From: Chryseobacterium indoltheticum
GTDB lineage: Bacteria > Bacteroidota > Bacteroidia > Flavobacteriales > Weeksellaceae
DNA length: 64,000 bases
Direction of reading: 5' to 3'
NCBI RefSeq assembly: GCF_003815915.1
Contig: NZ_CP033929.1
Span: 1,364,001 to 1,428,000, forward strand
The notes below the pieces were generated by a model, which ran no database searches, was not told the origin of the DNA, and saw only the letters and a program-made list of their open reading frames with translations. Below, one piece after another: positions 1-7,714 of this stretch. Within the stretch, counting starts at the first letter, position 1, and every line of letters starts with the position of its first letter. The translations under genes were made by a program, and so were the position numbers.

Positions 1-501
1 GAAACCGAACGATTAATTCTTAAAGAAATCAATGAAAATCACGCAGAGGATATTCTGAAAATTCGGAGCAATGAAGAAATCAATAGATTTTTAAAGAGAA
101 ATCCGCCACAAACGAATTATGAAGCGCTGAGCTTTATTTTAACGATAAAACAACGAACTGCAAACAAGGAAACATTTTATTGGGGAATCTCTTTAAAAAA
201 TCATACAAATCTTATCGGAACAATATGTTTATACCGATTTTCTGAAGACCGTAAAGAAGCCGAAGTCGGGTATGAACTGTTGCCTGATTATCACAGAAAA
301 GGAATCATGTCTGAAGCTTTGAAAGCTGTTTTGAATTTTGGTTTTAATGAATTATATTTAGATGAAATTTTAGCTTTCACCAACAAATTCAATGAAAATT
401 CAAAGTTACTTCTTTTAAAACATCAATTTATTTTGGAAGAGGGGAGAGCGGATGAAGGTTTTCCTGAGAATTTGGTATTTAGCCTGAGGAAAAATATGTG
501 A
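1..501 (+). CDS. GNAT family N-acetyltransferase (RimJ/RimL type), 5' truncated by window edge
   Basis: The frame is open from base 1 and gives 166 residues before TGA, so the start codon lies upstream of the window. The visible part begins with the typical first strand of the Acetyltransf_3 family (ETERLILKEIN). It carries the acetyl-CoA loop around GYELLPDYHRKGIMSEA, with the arginine-lysine-glycine pattern of motif A, and later the conserved asparagine of NENSKLLL. Members transfer an acetyl group from acetyl-CoA to amines, often protein N-termini or small molecules; the substrate cannot be read here. An internal ATG at 280 would cut off half of the fold and is not the start. Confidence 0.88.
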   Translation, partial: ETERLILKEINENHAEDILKIRSNEEINRFLKRNPPQTNYEALSFILTIKQRTANKETFYWGISLKNHTNLIGTICLYRFSEDRKEAEVGYELLPDYHRKGIMSEALKAVLNFGFNELYLDEILAFTNKFNENSKLLLLKHQFILEEGRADEGFPENLVFSLRKNM

Positions 502-617
502 TTTTGTCATTTCTGACAAAGGAAGAATCTCAATTCTAATCATTAATTTTGCTAATAGATTCTTATTACGCTTTGCTTCATTCAGAAATCTAAGATTGAA
601 CGAAGTCAATGACAGTT
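501..617. repeat. palindromic intergenic repeat with TGTCATT ends
   Basis: The stretch between the acetyltransferase and ung begins with TGTCATT and ends with AATGACA. Inside are GGAAGAATCT and its partner AGATTCTTA, plus a CGCTTTGCTTC tract. The arrangement is that of a short inverted-repeat element with no coding capacity. Similar elements with ends of this kind are common in flavobacterial intergenic regions, and a related one lies at 27586-27655. Confidence 0.5.
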
Positions 618-672
618 TAGCATAAAAATTGAATTTTAAGATTAACCCGTTCTCAAATTTTAAATTGAAATC

Positions 673-1314
673 ATGACCTGGACAGAAGTTTTAGCACCTA
701 TAAAAAGCACCGAATACTTTACCCAACTTTGGGAGAAAGTAAAACAGGAATACGCAACTACAAAAGTATTCCCTCCAAAAAATCAGATTTTCAGAGCGTT
801 GGAATTAACGGCTTTTGAAGATGTGGAAGTTGTGATTATTGGTCAGGATCCTTATCATAACGATTTTCAGGCAAATGGTTTGTGTTTTTCAGTTTCAGAA
901 AAGGTAACGGCACCGCCTTCACTTAAAAATATTTTCACCGAATTAAAAGATGATATTGGTGTGGAGCGAACTTCAAAAGAATTAGACGATTGGGCTAGAC
1001 AGGGAGTTTTGTTGTTGAATGCAACGTTAACCGTTCGTGCTCATTCTCCGAACTCTCACAAAGATTTAGGTTGGGAAAAGTTTACCGATTTTATCATTAA
1101 AGAAATTTCAGATAAGAAGGAAAATGTAGTTTTTGTTTTGTGGGGAGCTTTTGCACAGAAAAAAGCCGAATTGATCAATCCGGCTAAGCATTTTATTTTA
1201 AAATCTGCGCATCCCTCGCCCTTTTCTGTATACAGAGGTTTTTATGGAAGTAAACCTTTTTCGAAAATCAACGAATATCTGGCATCAAAAGGTAAGAAAG
1301 CGATCTCTTGGTAA
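673..1314 (+). CDS. ung: uracil-DNA glycosylase, family 1
   Basis: This enzyme removes uracil from DNA as the first step of base-excision repair. The 213-residue length is normal for the family. The water-activating motif GQDPYH is at residues 57-62 (catalytic Asp59), the uracil-binding strand LLLNATLTVR follows in the middle, and the C-terminal leucine-loop motif is HPSPFS at 180-185, where many relatives have HPSPLS. It starts at ATG 673, after a repeat element, and stands alone; the next gene is convergent and ends only 15 bp away. Confidence 0.97.
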   Translation: MTWTEVLAPIKSTEYFTQLWEKVKQEYATTKVFPPKNQIFRALELTAFEDVEVVIIGQDPYHNDFQANGLCFSVSEKVTAPPSLKNIFTELKDDIGVERTSKELDDWARQGVLLLNATLTVRAHSPNSHKDLGWEKFTDFIIKEISDKKENVVFVLWGAFAQKKAELINPAKHFILKSAHPSPFSVYRGFYGSKPFSKINEYLASKGKKAISW

Positions 1315-1329
1315 GGTTGTAAGGTTGTT

Positions 1330-1809
1330 TTAATTATTTTCTTTACTGATCTCAATTCCTATTCTGTATTTTCCGGAAAGCGATTTTGCACTGTTTTCTG
1401 ACGTCGGATGAGGTGTAATTTCTTTTAAAGAAATGGTATATCCGTTGAATGATTGCGTTTTGTGATAATCTTTTCCCTTCACTTCTGTAGTTGAAAATTG
1501 AAAGGTCATTGGTCTGCTTGTGGTGCTCATCAATTCTACATTAGCAACGGCAACTCCCGCCCAGACACATTGTGTGCCTTGAGGACAACGGCTGTCTTCT
1601 GCAATATTCTTGAACGTTACATTCATTTGAAACTCTGGCAAGAATTTATTTTCTCCCTCGTTGAAGTAAATAATTTTGCCTTCGTTCTTGGTAGGAATAG
1701 TATTCACAACGGGTGTTTGATTGTTTACAGCTTGTTTTTTCGCTTCTTTCTGCGCATTGCAATTTATTAAGCTAATAAAACTTAGGCCGACTATTATACT
1801 TCTATACAT
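1330..1809 (-). CDS. putative lipoprotein of unknown function
   Basis: 159 residues. An N-terminal hydrophobic stretch ends in ISLINC, a plausible lipobox with Cys at residue 17, followed by a Lys/Gln/Thr-rich linker. The mature part has a conserved-looking core CPQGTQCVWAGVA with two cysteines seven residues apart, followed by beta-rich sequence. I do not recognise a named domain, although similar small lipoproteins with a C-x6-C-W core are frequent in flavobacteria. It lies 6 bp downstream of the DUF456 gene on the same strand, so the two are probably co-transcribed. Export and lipidation are inferred from the N-terminus. Confidence 0.75.
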   Translation of the reverse strand: MYRSIIVGLSFISLINCNAQKEAKKQAVNNQTPVVNTIPTKNEGKIIYFNEGENKFLPEFQMNVTFKNIAEDSRCPQGTQCVWAGVAVANVELMSTTSRPMTFQFSTTEVKGKDYHKTQSFNGYTISLKEITPHPTSENSAKSLSGKYRIGIEISKENN

Positions 1810-1815
1810 TTCTAT

Positions 1816-2307
1816 TTATATTACATTAACGATGTCTAAAATTACAACTAAAAACATTGCAATTCCAACGACTAAACTAAATCCTGTTCCGTAGATAAAG
1901 CCAATGAAAGCTCCTTTTGTTGATTTTAAAGCTTTATTCATGTCTTTACTGTCGTGTAAAAGTTCACCGATAAAAACTCCGGCAAACATTCCTACCAAAA
2001 ATCCTAAAGGAATTGGAAGAAATATTCCAACAATGGTTCCAATAACCGAGCCGATGCTTCCCCAGCGTGTTCCGCCATATTTTCTATTGGTTTTTGCTGG
2101 AATTATATAATTTAAAACTGCCGAAGCAAGCGTCAGAATAACGAATGCCCAAATATAGATCATCGAAAGATCAGAATCTGTTCCGTATTTATAAATTAAT
2201 AATCCGGCAAGACTTAAGACTAGCCCTGGTAAAACAGGTAAAAAAGTTCCTAAGATTCCCAGAATAAGCAAGACAATACTTAAAAACGTAATGATTGAAT
2301 GATCCAT
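1816..2307 (-). CDS. DUF456 family membrane protein
   Basis: A small integral membrane protein of about 163 residues with alternating glycine-rich hydrophobic segments: FLPVLPGLVLSLAGLLIY near the N-terminus and PIPLGFLVGMFAGVFIGEL in the middle. This is the pattern of the DUF456 family, whose function is unknown. I place the start at the ATG at 2307 (MDHSIITF). A longer reading from 2355 would run back through the terminator hairpin of the preceding gene (2321-2346), so translation cannot plausibly begin there. The lipoprotein gene ending at 1330 follows 6 bp downstream. Confidence 0.85.
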   Translation of the reverse strand: MDHSIITFLSIVLLILGILGTFLPVLPGLVLSLAGLLIYKYGTDSDLSMIYIWAFVILTLASAVLNYIIPAKTNRKYGGTRWGSIGSVIGTIVGIFLPIPLGFLVGMFAGVFIGELLHDSKDMNKALKSTKGAFIGFIYGTGFSLVVGIAMFLVVILDIVNVI

Positions 2308-2320
2308 ATTTATTTTAATA

Positions 2321-2346
2321 AAAAAGTGACTTAAAAGCCACTTTTT
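2321..2346 (-). terminator. intrinsic terminator of the lipoprotein gene at 2369
   Basis: The hairpin arms AAAAAGTGACTT and AAGCCACTTTTT, with one A-C mismatch, have T-runs in both directions. It lies 23 bp past the stop of the minus-strand lipoprotein gene and just before the DUF456 start, which helps to fix that start. Confidence 0.75.
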
Positions 2347-2368
2347 ATGTATCAATTTTTAAGCCGAT

Positions 2369-3547
2369 TTATAGATTCAGAATAACGTACTGTAGAATTA
2401 CTCCTGCGTTACCAATGTTTCCTGAAGCATGATTGTGGAAACTTGTGTAATAAATGTAGCCACTGTTTGTTGATCCCGAACAAGGCCCTACAGTTGCCCC
2501 TAAAGCCACCAGATAAGGAACTGTAATGGTAGGGACAGAAATACTGATCTGAATATTTCCCGGAAGTGTAATACAAACGGTTGTAAATGTAGAATTTGGA
2601 GCATTACCAATTGGAGTGCTTGGAATTCCTGTTGCCGTAAAATGATTGGTTCTGATCATTAAAGCATTATTGGATGAGGTTTCTTTTACTAAAACTTCCC
2701 AATAAGCAGGATCGTAATTTGTGATTTTTTGCCATGAACTTAAATCAAAATCAATATTAACAGTATTAAATCCTAAAGCTGTTGATAATCCTGCATTGTT
2801 TACGGTTGCTGCAACTATTCCTGAAGTTCCTGTATTTTTTGAACATAACTTTGTGTCCGGAACAAATCCTCCGGCAAGCGAACAGTTGCTGGTATTGTCT
2901 GTTCCGCCAACCAAATAAGAAACATCCCAATCTGAAGCGTAGATACTTCCGCCGTTGGCAACAAAAACAGCTAAATTGGCATCTATTGCAGGATAAAGTG
3001 ATTGATTCACACTGTAATTTCTTGAACCGCAATTCAGAAAGATAATATCATACTGAGCAATTGTATTGATGTTGGCAAGGTCTGCATTGGTGATTTCGGT
3101 AGCGTTATAACCTAAAGTCTGGATAATGTCTTCAATTTTATCATAGGTTCCTTTTACATAGGCTATTTTTGCAACCTGATTTAGTTTAGTTTGGTCTGCA
3201 TTCAGATTTACAGTTTCATTATTTTTTACGGTAGCTGCAATTTGAGTACGGAAATTACTACCGTCACCGGTTTGAATATGAATCCTTTGATTTCCGGCTG
3301 GAGCTTCTAAGGTAAAATTGCCGTCTGCATCAGAAGTGGTGTAATAAATTTTGTATTTTTCATCAAAAGTAAAAACTGATGCTCCGCCGATGGGCTTGGT
3401 ACCATTTTGGGACATCACTTTTCCAGTAAGTTTGCCGGTTTTGATAGTGTTATCAATTGTTATTTCGGCAGGTATTTCAGAATCTGATCGGCATGATCCA
3501 AATGATAAAAGAATGATGAAGATCAATAGTAAGTTGAAGTTTTTCAT
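2369..3547 (-). CDS. lipoprotein with carboxypeptidase-regulatory-like domain
   Basis: 392 residues. The signal peptide ends in LLSFGSC (lipobox, Cys19). Residues of about 37-105 form a carboxypeptidase-regulatory-like beta-sandwich: GKLTGKVMSQNGTKPIGGASVFTF is recognisable by its first 20 residues and is followed by TSDADGNFTLEAPAG. The next part (about residues 125-210) has alternating strands and helices with IIFLNCG and VFVANGGSIYASDW, resembling a ThuA or glutamine-amidotransferase-like Rossmann fold. The remainder is beta-rich. It is monocistronic, with a terminator behind it. The role is unknown; a surface or periplasmic binding protein is a guess. Confidence 0.75.
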   Translation of the reverse strand: MKNFNLLLIFIILLSFGSCRSDSEIPAEITIDNTIKTGKLTGKVMSQNGTKPIGGASVFTFDEKYKIYYTTSDADGNFTLEAPAGNQRIHIQTGDGSNFRTQIAATVKNNETVNLNADQTKLNQVAKIAYVKGTYDKIEDIIQTLGYNATEITNADLANINTIAQYDIIFLNCGSRNYSVNQSLYPAIDANLAVFVANGGSIYASDWDVSYLVGGTDNTSNCSLAGGFVPDTKLCSKNTGTSGIVAATVNNAGLSTALGFNTVNIDFDLSSWQKITNYDPAYWEVLVKETSSNNALMIRTNHFTATGIPSTPIGNAPNSTFTTVCITLPGNIQISISVPTITVPYLVALGATVGPCSGSTNSGYIYYTSFHNHASGNIGNAGVILQYVILNL

Positions 3548-3680
3548 AAGATTATAGTTTTGTGGTTTAGAATACTAAATTAATGAATTTATTGTTAATT
3601 TGATTTTTTTATTGAATATATTTTATGTAATTGCTATTCATATTAGTTTAATGTTGTCAAAAATTCTTATTTGATTAGGG

Positions 3681-3710
3681 TTGCAGTAACTCTTAATTTT
3701 ATTAAATTTG
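3681..3710 (+). promoter_or_regulatory. Bacteroidota-type promoter of the mechanosensitive channel gene
   Basis: TTG at 3681-3683 and TAAATTTG at 3703-3710, separated by 19 bp, match the flavobacterial primary sigma consensus. The ATG at 3717 is only six bases past the -7 element, so the transcript is expected to be leaderless or nearly so. Confidence 0.65.
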
Positions 3711-3716
3711 TTGTCA

Positions 3717-4982
3717 ATGAAAGACGAAATAAAAGATACCAAGAGTTTTTTTCAGGAAATGAGCGAACAACTTTACATTTACATCAGTAAGGTTTCTCCG
3801 ACGGGGCTCGATTGGGTCTTTCACATCATTGTGAAACTGAGTTTGTTGGTGGCAATTTTTTTGTTTCTAGATTTTATTTTTAAAATCATCATCAATTATG
3901 TATTTCGACTTTTCCGAAATGAAAACCGATTTCCTATCTTAAAATCTATTTATCAATCTAAAATAACCAATTCAGTAGCTCATTTTACAGCTTTGGCAAT
4001 TGTAGGTTCTATGCACGAGGCTATTTTTGTAGGAGCTTTAAAACAAACAACAATTTTCATTATCAGATCTGTAAATTTAGGGTTGGTGATGATTCTTGCC
4101 GGAATGTTGTACCGCTCATTAACGGCATTCAGGAACTATTTCACAATACAACAGGATTATTACAAGGTAATGGCAATAAATGCGATTTCCGAAACTGTAA
4201 AAATTCTGGGAATATTCTTGTTTAGCATTGTGAGTATCTGCGTGGTTTTCGGGATCAAAGGAACTACAATTGTAGGAAGTTTAGGGGCAATTACGGCTGT
4301 TTTGGTATTGGTTTTCAGAGACACTATTTTGGGTTTTGTAACGGGTATTCACGTAGCAACATCAAAAAGTCTGAAAGTAGGTGACTGGATCGGCATTCCT
4401 AAATACAGTATCGAAGGAAATATTTTGGATATCAGCTTGTTAACCACCAAAATTGCTAATTTCGATAAAACAATTTCATCAATTCCAACATATGATTTGC
4501 TGACTACCGAGATTAAAAATCTCCAGGTGATGTCTGAATCGAATACCCGAAGAATTAAAAAATCTATTTTCTTTAATATCAATTCATTTAAATTTTTAAA
4601 TCCCGAAGAGATTGAACGATTAAAAGAAATTAATCTAATATCTGATTACCTGATCGAAAAAACTTCTGAAATCAATCATGAAAAAGAATCGATCGGTCAT
4701 CGCGATAAAGTCATCAACGGAAGACAGCTTACTAATATCGGCGTCTTTAGATACTACGCTCAGAAATATCTCGAAAATGATCGTGAAATAAATAAAGAAA
4801 ATCCAATCATGGTACGTCAGCTAGAAATTACTACGCAAGGGCTTCCAATGGAAGTGTATTGTTTTACTAATGATTCAAATTGGCAACGTTTTGAGGAAAT
4901 TCAGGCAGATATTTTTGATCACTTATTGGTTGCTTCAAAAGAATTTGATCTTCAAATTATGCAAATAGGATTTCCAAAATAA
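3717..4982 (+). CDS. mechanosensitive ion channel family protein (MscS superfamily, YbdG-like)
   Basis: 421 residues from ATG 3717. A TTG nine bases upstream is also in frame but overlaps the promoter spacing. There are five hydrophobic segments in the first 200 residues, then the MscS pore/beta-domain junction: [20 protein letters not shown] followed by [20 protein letters not shown], as in the larger YbdG-type members. These channels open under membrane tension to release solutes during osmotic downshock. The cytoplasmic C-terminal half is long, as in YbdG. A second, shorter MscS protein is encoded at 40483. No operon partner is evident. Confidence 0.9.
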   Translation: MKDEIKDTKSFFQEMSEQLYIYISKVSPTGLDWVFHIIVKLSLLVAIFLFLDFIFKIIINYVFRLFRNENRFPILKSIYQSKITNSVAHFTALAIVGSMHEAIFVGALKQTTIFIIRSVNLGLVMILAGMLYRSLTAFRNYFTIQQDYYKVMAINAISETVKILGIFLFSIVSICVVFGIKGTTIVGSLGAITAVLVLVFRDTILGFVTGIHVATSKSLKVGDWIGIPKYSIEGNILDISLLTTKIANFDKTISSIPTYDLLTTEIKNLQVMSESNTRRIKKSIFFNINSFKFLNPEEIERLKEINLISDYLIEKTSEINHEKESIGHRDKVINGRQLTNIGVFRYYAQKYLENDREINKENPIMVRQLEITTQGLPMEVYCFTNDSNWQRFEEIQADIFDHLLVASKEFDLQIMQIGFPK

Positions 4983-5004
4983 ATATTTTTATTACTTTAG
5001 CAAG

Positions 5005-5340
5005 ATGACAAAAATAGAATGGGTAGATTGTCACCGAATACCATCGCGATCTTTTTTTTATAAAAAGAAACAATTTCCTGTGTGCGCAAGATGCACAGGT
5101 ATATATTTGGGCTTTTTTATAATGATTCCTTTGCTTTGGTTTTATCAGATAGGAATGATTATAAGTATAATTCTTATTCTTCCCACATTGATTGATGGGC
5201 TTACGCAGGCCTATTTAAATAGGGAAAGCACAAATTTTTTACGTTTCTCTACCGGAATTTTAGCTGGAATAGGAATGAGCGGATTTAGCGAGCGAATAAC
5301 GTATCATACCTATAAATTTATCGAATTACTATTATCATAA
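5005..5340 (+). CDS. DUF2085 family membrane protein
   Basis: 111 residues. The N-terminus carries the DUF2085 signature [20 protein letters not shown] continuing into RCTG, that is, a CH...CxRC cluster that may bind a metal. Two or three membrane helices follow, with DGLTQ in the loop between them. The function of the family is unknown. A TACTTTAG element ends four bases before the ATG, a weak match to the -7 consensus. The gene lies 22 bp after the mechanosensitive channel gene and 10 bp before a second small membrane protein, suggesting a short operon. Confidence 0.85.
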   Translation: MTKIEWVDCHRIPSRSFFYKKKQFPVCARCTGIYLGFFIMIPLLWFYQIGMIISIILILPTLIDGLTQAYLNRESTNFLRFSTGILAGIGMSGFSERITYHTYKFIELLLS

Positions 5341-5350
5341 AATATAAACT

Positions 5351-5572
5351 ATGTCAGAATTTAAAGAAAACTTACCACAGAAGTCCAACGAAGATTTACA
5401 TATCGGACTTAAGGTTTTATCATTTTGTATCCCACTTGCCGGAGCAATTATTTACTTTGTTAAAAAGGAAAATGAGCCTGTTGCAGCAAAATCAGCTTGT
5501 AATTTAGCATTGATTGGGCTTGGGGTAAACGTCGTTCTCACGGTAGTGAGACTTGCGCTCACAGGAAGTTAA
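5351..5572 (+). CDS. small two-helix membrane protein
   Basis: 73 residues with two predicted transmembrane segments: VLSFCIPLAGAIIYFV, and LALIGLGVNVVLTVVRLAL near the C-terminus. A short charged hinge KKENEPVAAKSA lies between them. The hinge and helix arrangement recalls the DUF4870-like or TM2-like small membrane proteins, but I cannot assign it. It follows the DUF2085 gene by 10 bp and is closed by a strong terminator, so it is the last gene of that operon. Confidence 0.7.
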   Translation: MSEFKENLPQKSNEDLHIGLKVLSFCIPLAGAIIYFVKKENEPVAAKSACNLALIGLGVNVVLTVVRLALTGS

Positions 5573-5584
5573 AAAACTTTTATA

Positions 5585-5607
5585 AAGCCACTTTCGAGTG
5601 GTTTTTT
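5585..5607 (+). terminator. intrinsic terminator with UUCG tetraloop
   Basis: Stem AAGCCACT / AGTGGTTT closed by a TTCG loop and followed by a T-run, 13 bp after the stop of the small membrane protein gene. Confidence 0.9.
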
Positions 5608-5702
5608 TATTTTTGTACTTTAATTAATGAGGGTAAGAGATTTTAAGTTTAAGTTTATCATACTTAAAATTCTGATTTTTAGCCTTAAACTTGAATAATA
5701 CA

Positions 5703-6425
5703 ATGACAAAACTAAGTGTAAACATTAATAAAATTGCAACGCTGAGAAATGCAAGAGGCGGCGAAACGCCAAGTGTGACTGAAGCAGCAATAAAAATTCA
5801 GGAATTTGGTGCGCACGGAATCACCATCCATCCAAGACCTGATGAAAGACATATTACAAGAAAAGATGTGTATGACCTGAAACCTTTGGTAACTACCGAA
5901 TATAATATTGAAGGAAATCCTCATCGTGAGTTTATCGACATGGTTTTGGAAATAAAACCGGAACAGGTAACATTGGTTCCTGATGCTGATGATGCAATCA
6001 CTTCAAACGCAGGTTGGGATACCAAAAAGCACTTTGATTTTTTAAAAGAAATTATCGCTGAATTTAAAAATGCAGGAATTCGTACGTCTATCTTCCTTGA
6101 TCCCGATCCTGAATTGGTAGAGTATGCTGCTAAAACCGGAGCCGATAGAATTGAACTGTATACAGAAGCGTACGCAAAAAATTATACAACAAATAAAGAA
6201 GAAGCTATTAAACCATATTATGAAACTGCTGTAAAAGCTGCTGAATTTGGTTTAGGAATCAACGCAGGTCACGATTTAAGTTTAGAAAATTTAAAATATT
6301 TTGCAGACAATATTCCCAATCTTTTGGAAGTTTCCATTGGTCATGCTTTGGTTTCAGAAGCTTTATATATGGGAATGGAAAATACGGTTCAGGCGTATTT
6401 AAAGAGATTAGCAAAATGGGCATAA
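5703..6425 (+). CDS. pdxJ: pyridoxine 5'-phosphate synthase
   Basis: PdxJ condenses 3-amino-2-oxopropyl phosphate with deoxyxylulose 5-phosphate to give pyridoxine 5'-phosphate, the last ring-forming step of the DXP-dependent vitamin B6 route. The 240-residue protein is a TIM barrel with the family N-terminus LSVNINKIATLRNARGG, the phosphate/substrate segment GITIHPRPDERHI, the ELYTEAYA strand and the C-terminal EVSIGHALVSEALYMG. I start at ATG 5703; an in-frame TTG at 5691 adds only four residues. It is a single gene, followed by a repeat. Confidence 0.96.
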   Translation: MTKLSVNINKIATLRNARGGETPSVTEAAIKIQEFGAHGITIHPRPDERHITRKDVYDLKPLVTTEYNIEGNPHREFIDMVLEIKPEQVTLVPDADDAITSNAGWDTKKHFDFLKEIIAEFKNAGIRTSIFLDPDPELVEYAAKTGADRIELYTEAYAKNYTTNKEEAIKPYYETAVKAAEFGLGINAGHDLSLENLKYFADNIPNLLEVSIGHALVSEALYMGMENTVQAYLKRLAKWA

Positions 6426-6426
6426 A

Positions 6427-6505
6427 GCTGGAAGCTGGATGTTCGAAGCTGGAAGTTTGATTATACACTTTTAATAACTTCCAGCCTCCATCATCCAACT
6501 TCCTC
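6427..6505. repeat. nested inverted repeat of the GGAAG / ATGG type
   Basis: Two arms containing GCTGGAAGCTGGATG and GAAGCTGGAAGT face ACTTCCAGCCTC and CATCCAACTTCC across a short AT-rich loop. It fills the gap between pdxJ and the hydrolase gene. Pieces of the same repeat recur at 27443-27470, 27878-27903 and 63013-63052. Confidence 0.55.
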
Positions 6506-6522
6506 CTTAAAAAATTTTATAT

Positions 6523-7311
6523 ATGGAAATTTTACATTCAAAAATATTTGGCGAAAATATATCGTCAACACCGCTTTTGGTATTTCACGGTTTGTTTGGA
6601 ATGCTTGATAATTGGGGAAGTTTCGGAAAAGAATTGGGCGAGTTTTTGCCTGTTCATTTAATTGATTTAAGAAATCACGGCAGAAGTTTTCATTCTGAAA
6701 ATATGTCGCATGATGATTTGGCAGATGATATTTCCAATTATATGAATCATTACGGAATTGAAAAAGCTCACGTTTTAGGACATTCTTTGGGTGGAAAAGC
6801 AGTAATGCAGTTCGCAATCAATTATCCTGAAAAAGTAGATAAATTAATTGTTGTTGATATTTCTCCAAAAGCTTATCCGCCGCATCACCAAGGGATTATC
6901 AAAGCTCTCGAAACTGTAGATTTTAATACGGTTGCTTCCAGAAATGAAGTTGAAGCAGTTTTAACGCAATATATTCCGGAGAAATCGACGATTCAGTTTT
7001 TAGCTAAAAATCTGTATTGGGAAGAATCCGGTGATAGTAAAAAACTCAACTGGAGATTTAATCTGAAAACACTTTCTGAGAAATACAACGAATTTGTTTC
7101 TAATGCGATTAAATACGGAGTTTTTCAAGGCGAAGCTTTATTTATTGCCGGCGAAAAATCTAATTACATCTTGCCACAGGATGAGTTTTCGATCAAACAG
7201 CAGTTTCCGAAAGCTCAGTTTGTAAAAATTAAAAATGCAGCGCACTGGGTTCAGGCAGATAATCCTGCTGATTTTTCAATCGCAGTAAAAGAATTTTTAC
7301 AAATTAAATAA
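6523..7311 (+). CDS. alpha/beta-fold hydrolase (YbfF-like esterase)
   Basis: 262 residues, normal for a YbfF-type esterase. The oxyanion HG dipeptide is in LLVFHGLFG (residues 18-26), the nucleophile elbow is GHSLGG at 86-91 (Ser88), the acid is probably in VDISP, and the catalytic histidine is in AAHWVQ (His241). Members cleave short acyl esters or thioesters; the natural substrate is unknown. The gene starts 97 bp after pdxJ, beyond a repeat, and is followed by a non-coding stretch with its own promoter. Confidence 0.9.
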   Translation: MEILHSKIFGENISSTPLLVFHGLFGMLDNWGSFGKELGEFLPVHLIDLRNHGRSFHSENMSHDDLADDISNYMNHYGIEKAHVLGHSLGGKAVMQFAINYPEKVDKLIVVDISPKAYPPHHQGIIKALETVDFNTVASRNEVEAVLTQYIPEKSTIQFLAKNLYWEESGDSKKLNWRFNLKTLSEKYNEFVSNAIKYGVFQGEALFIAGEKSNYILPQDEFSIKQQFPKAQFVKIKNAAHWVQADNPADFSIAVKEFLQIK

Positions 7312-7367
7312 CTAAACAGTCATTTTAAGTACTGTTAAATTTTTCCTAAATATTTTATTTTTAAATA

Positions 7368-7398
7368 TTGTGAATTATTTTATTGTAAATTAGTTTTG
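7368..7398 (+). promoter_or_regulatory. Bacteroidota-type promoter in the 7312-7714 gap
   Basis: TTG at 7368-7370 and TAGTTTTG at 7391-7398 with exactly 20 bp between them. No open reading frame follows; a terminator does, at 7522. Confidence 0.5.
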
Positions 7399-7403
7399 TC
7401 AAG

Positions 7404-7554
7404 TTGATAAATATATTGGTTTATATCAGATTATTTGAAAAATAATCTTAATTTATAAATGGATATTTGAGTTATTAACTTGAATTTAGTAAATAATTCA
7501 TACTTAGCAAATTTATATAAGAAAGGAAACTTAGCACGTAGGTTTCCTTTTTTT
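7404..7554 (+). ncRNA. candidate small RNA of about 150 nt
   Basis: The interval between a promoter match (7368-7398) and a strong terminator (stem AAAGGAAAC 7522-7530 / GTTTCCTTT 7542-7550 plus T-run) contains no ORF; the only ATG runs three codons. It holds a perfect hairpin, GATTATTT at 7429-7436 and AAATAATC at 7440-7447. The preceding hydrolase gene ends about 90 bp before the predicted start. I propose a small transcript by position and structure only; I recognise no known RNA family. Confidence 0.4.
7522..7554 (+). terminator. intrinsic terminator
   Basis: Nine-base-pair stem AAAGGAAAC / GTTTCCTTT, an 11-nt loop and a run of T residues. It lies 210 bp past the hydrolase stop, too far to be that gene's obvious terminator, and ends the candidate small RNA. 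The next 160 bp to the following start hold an AT-rich leader with the palindrome GCAAATTTGC near 7612-7621. Confidence 0.75.
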
Positions 7555-7714
7555 ATGACCCTATTTAATCTTAATAATTATAAAAATCTAATGAATTTTG
7601 GCTGAAAAAGTTGCAAATTTGCATAAATCGTTTTTAAGCTGAATTACGCTTAAATTATTTTTTAAAAAATTTAAAATCGACTAATTTAGCAGGTCATCAA
7701 TTAGAAGTAAATTC

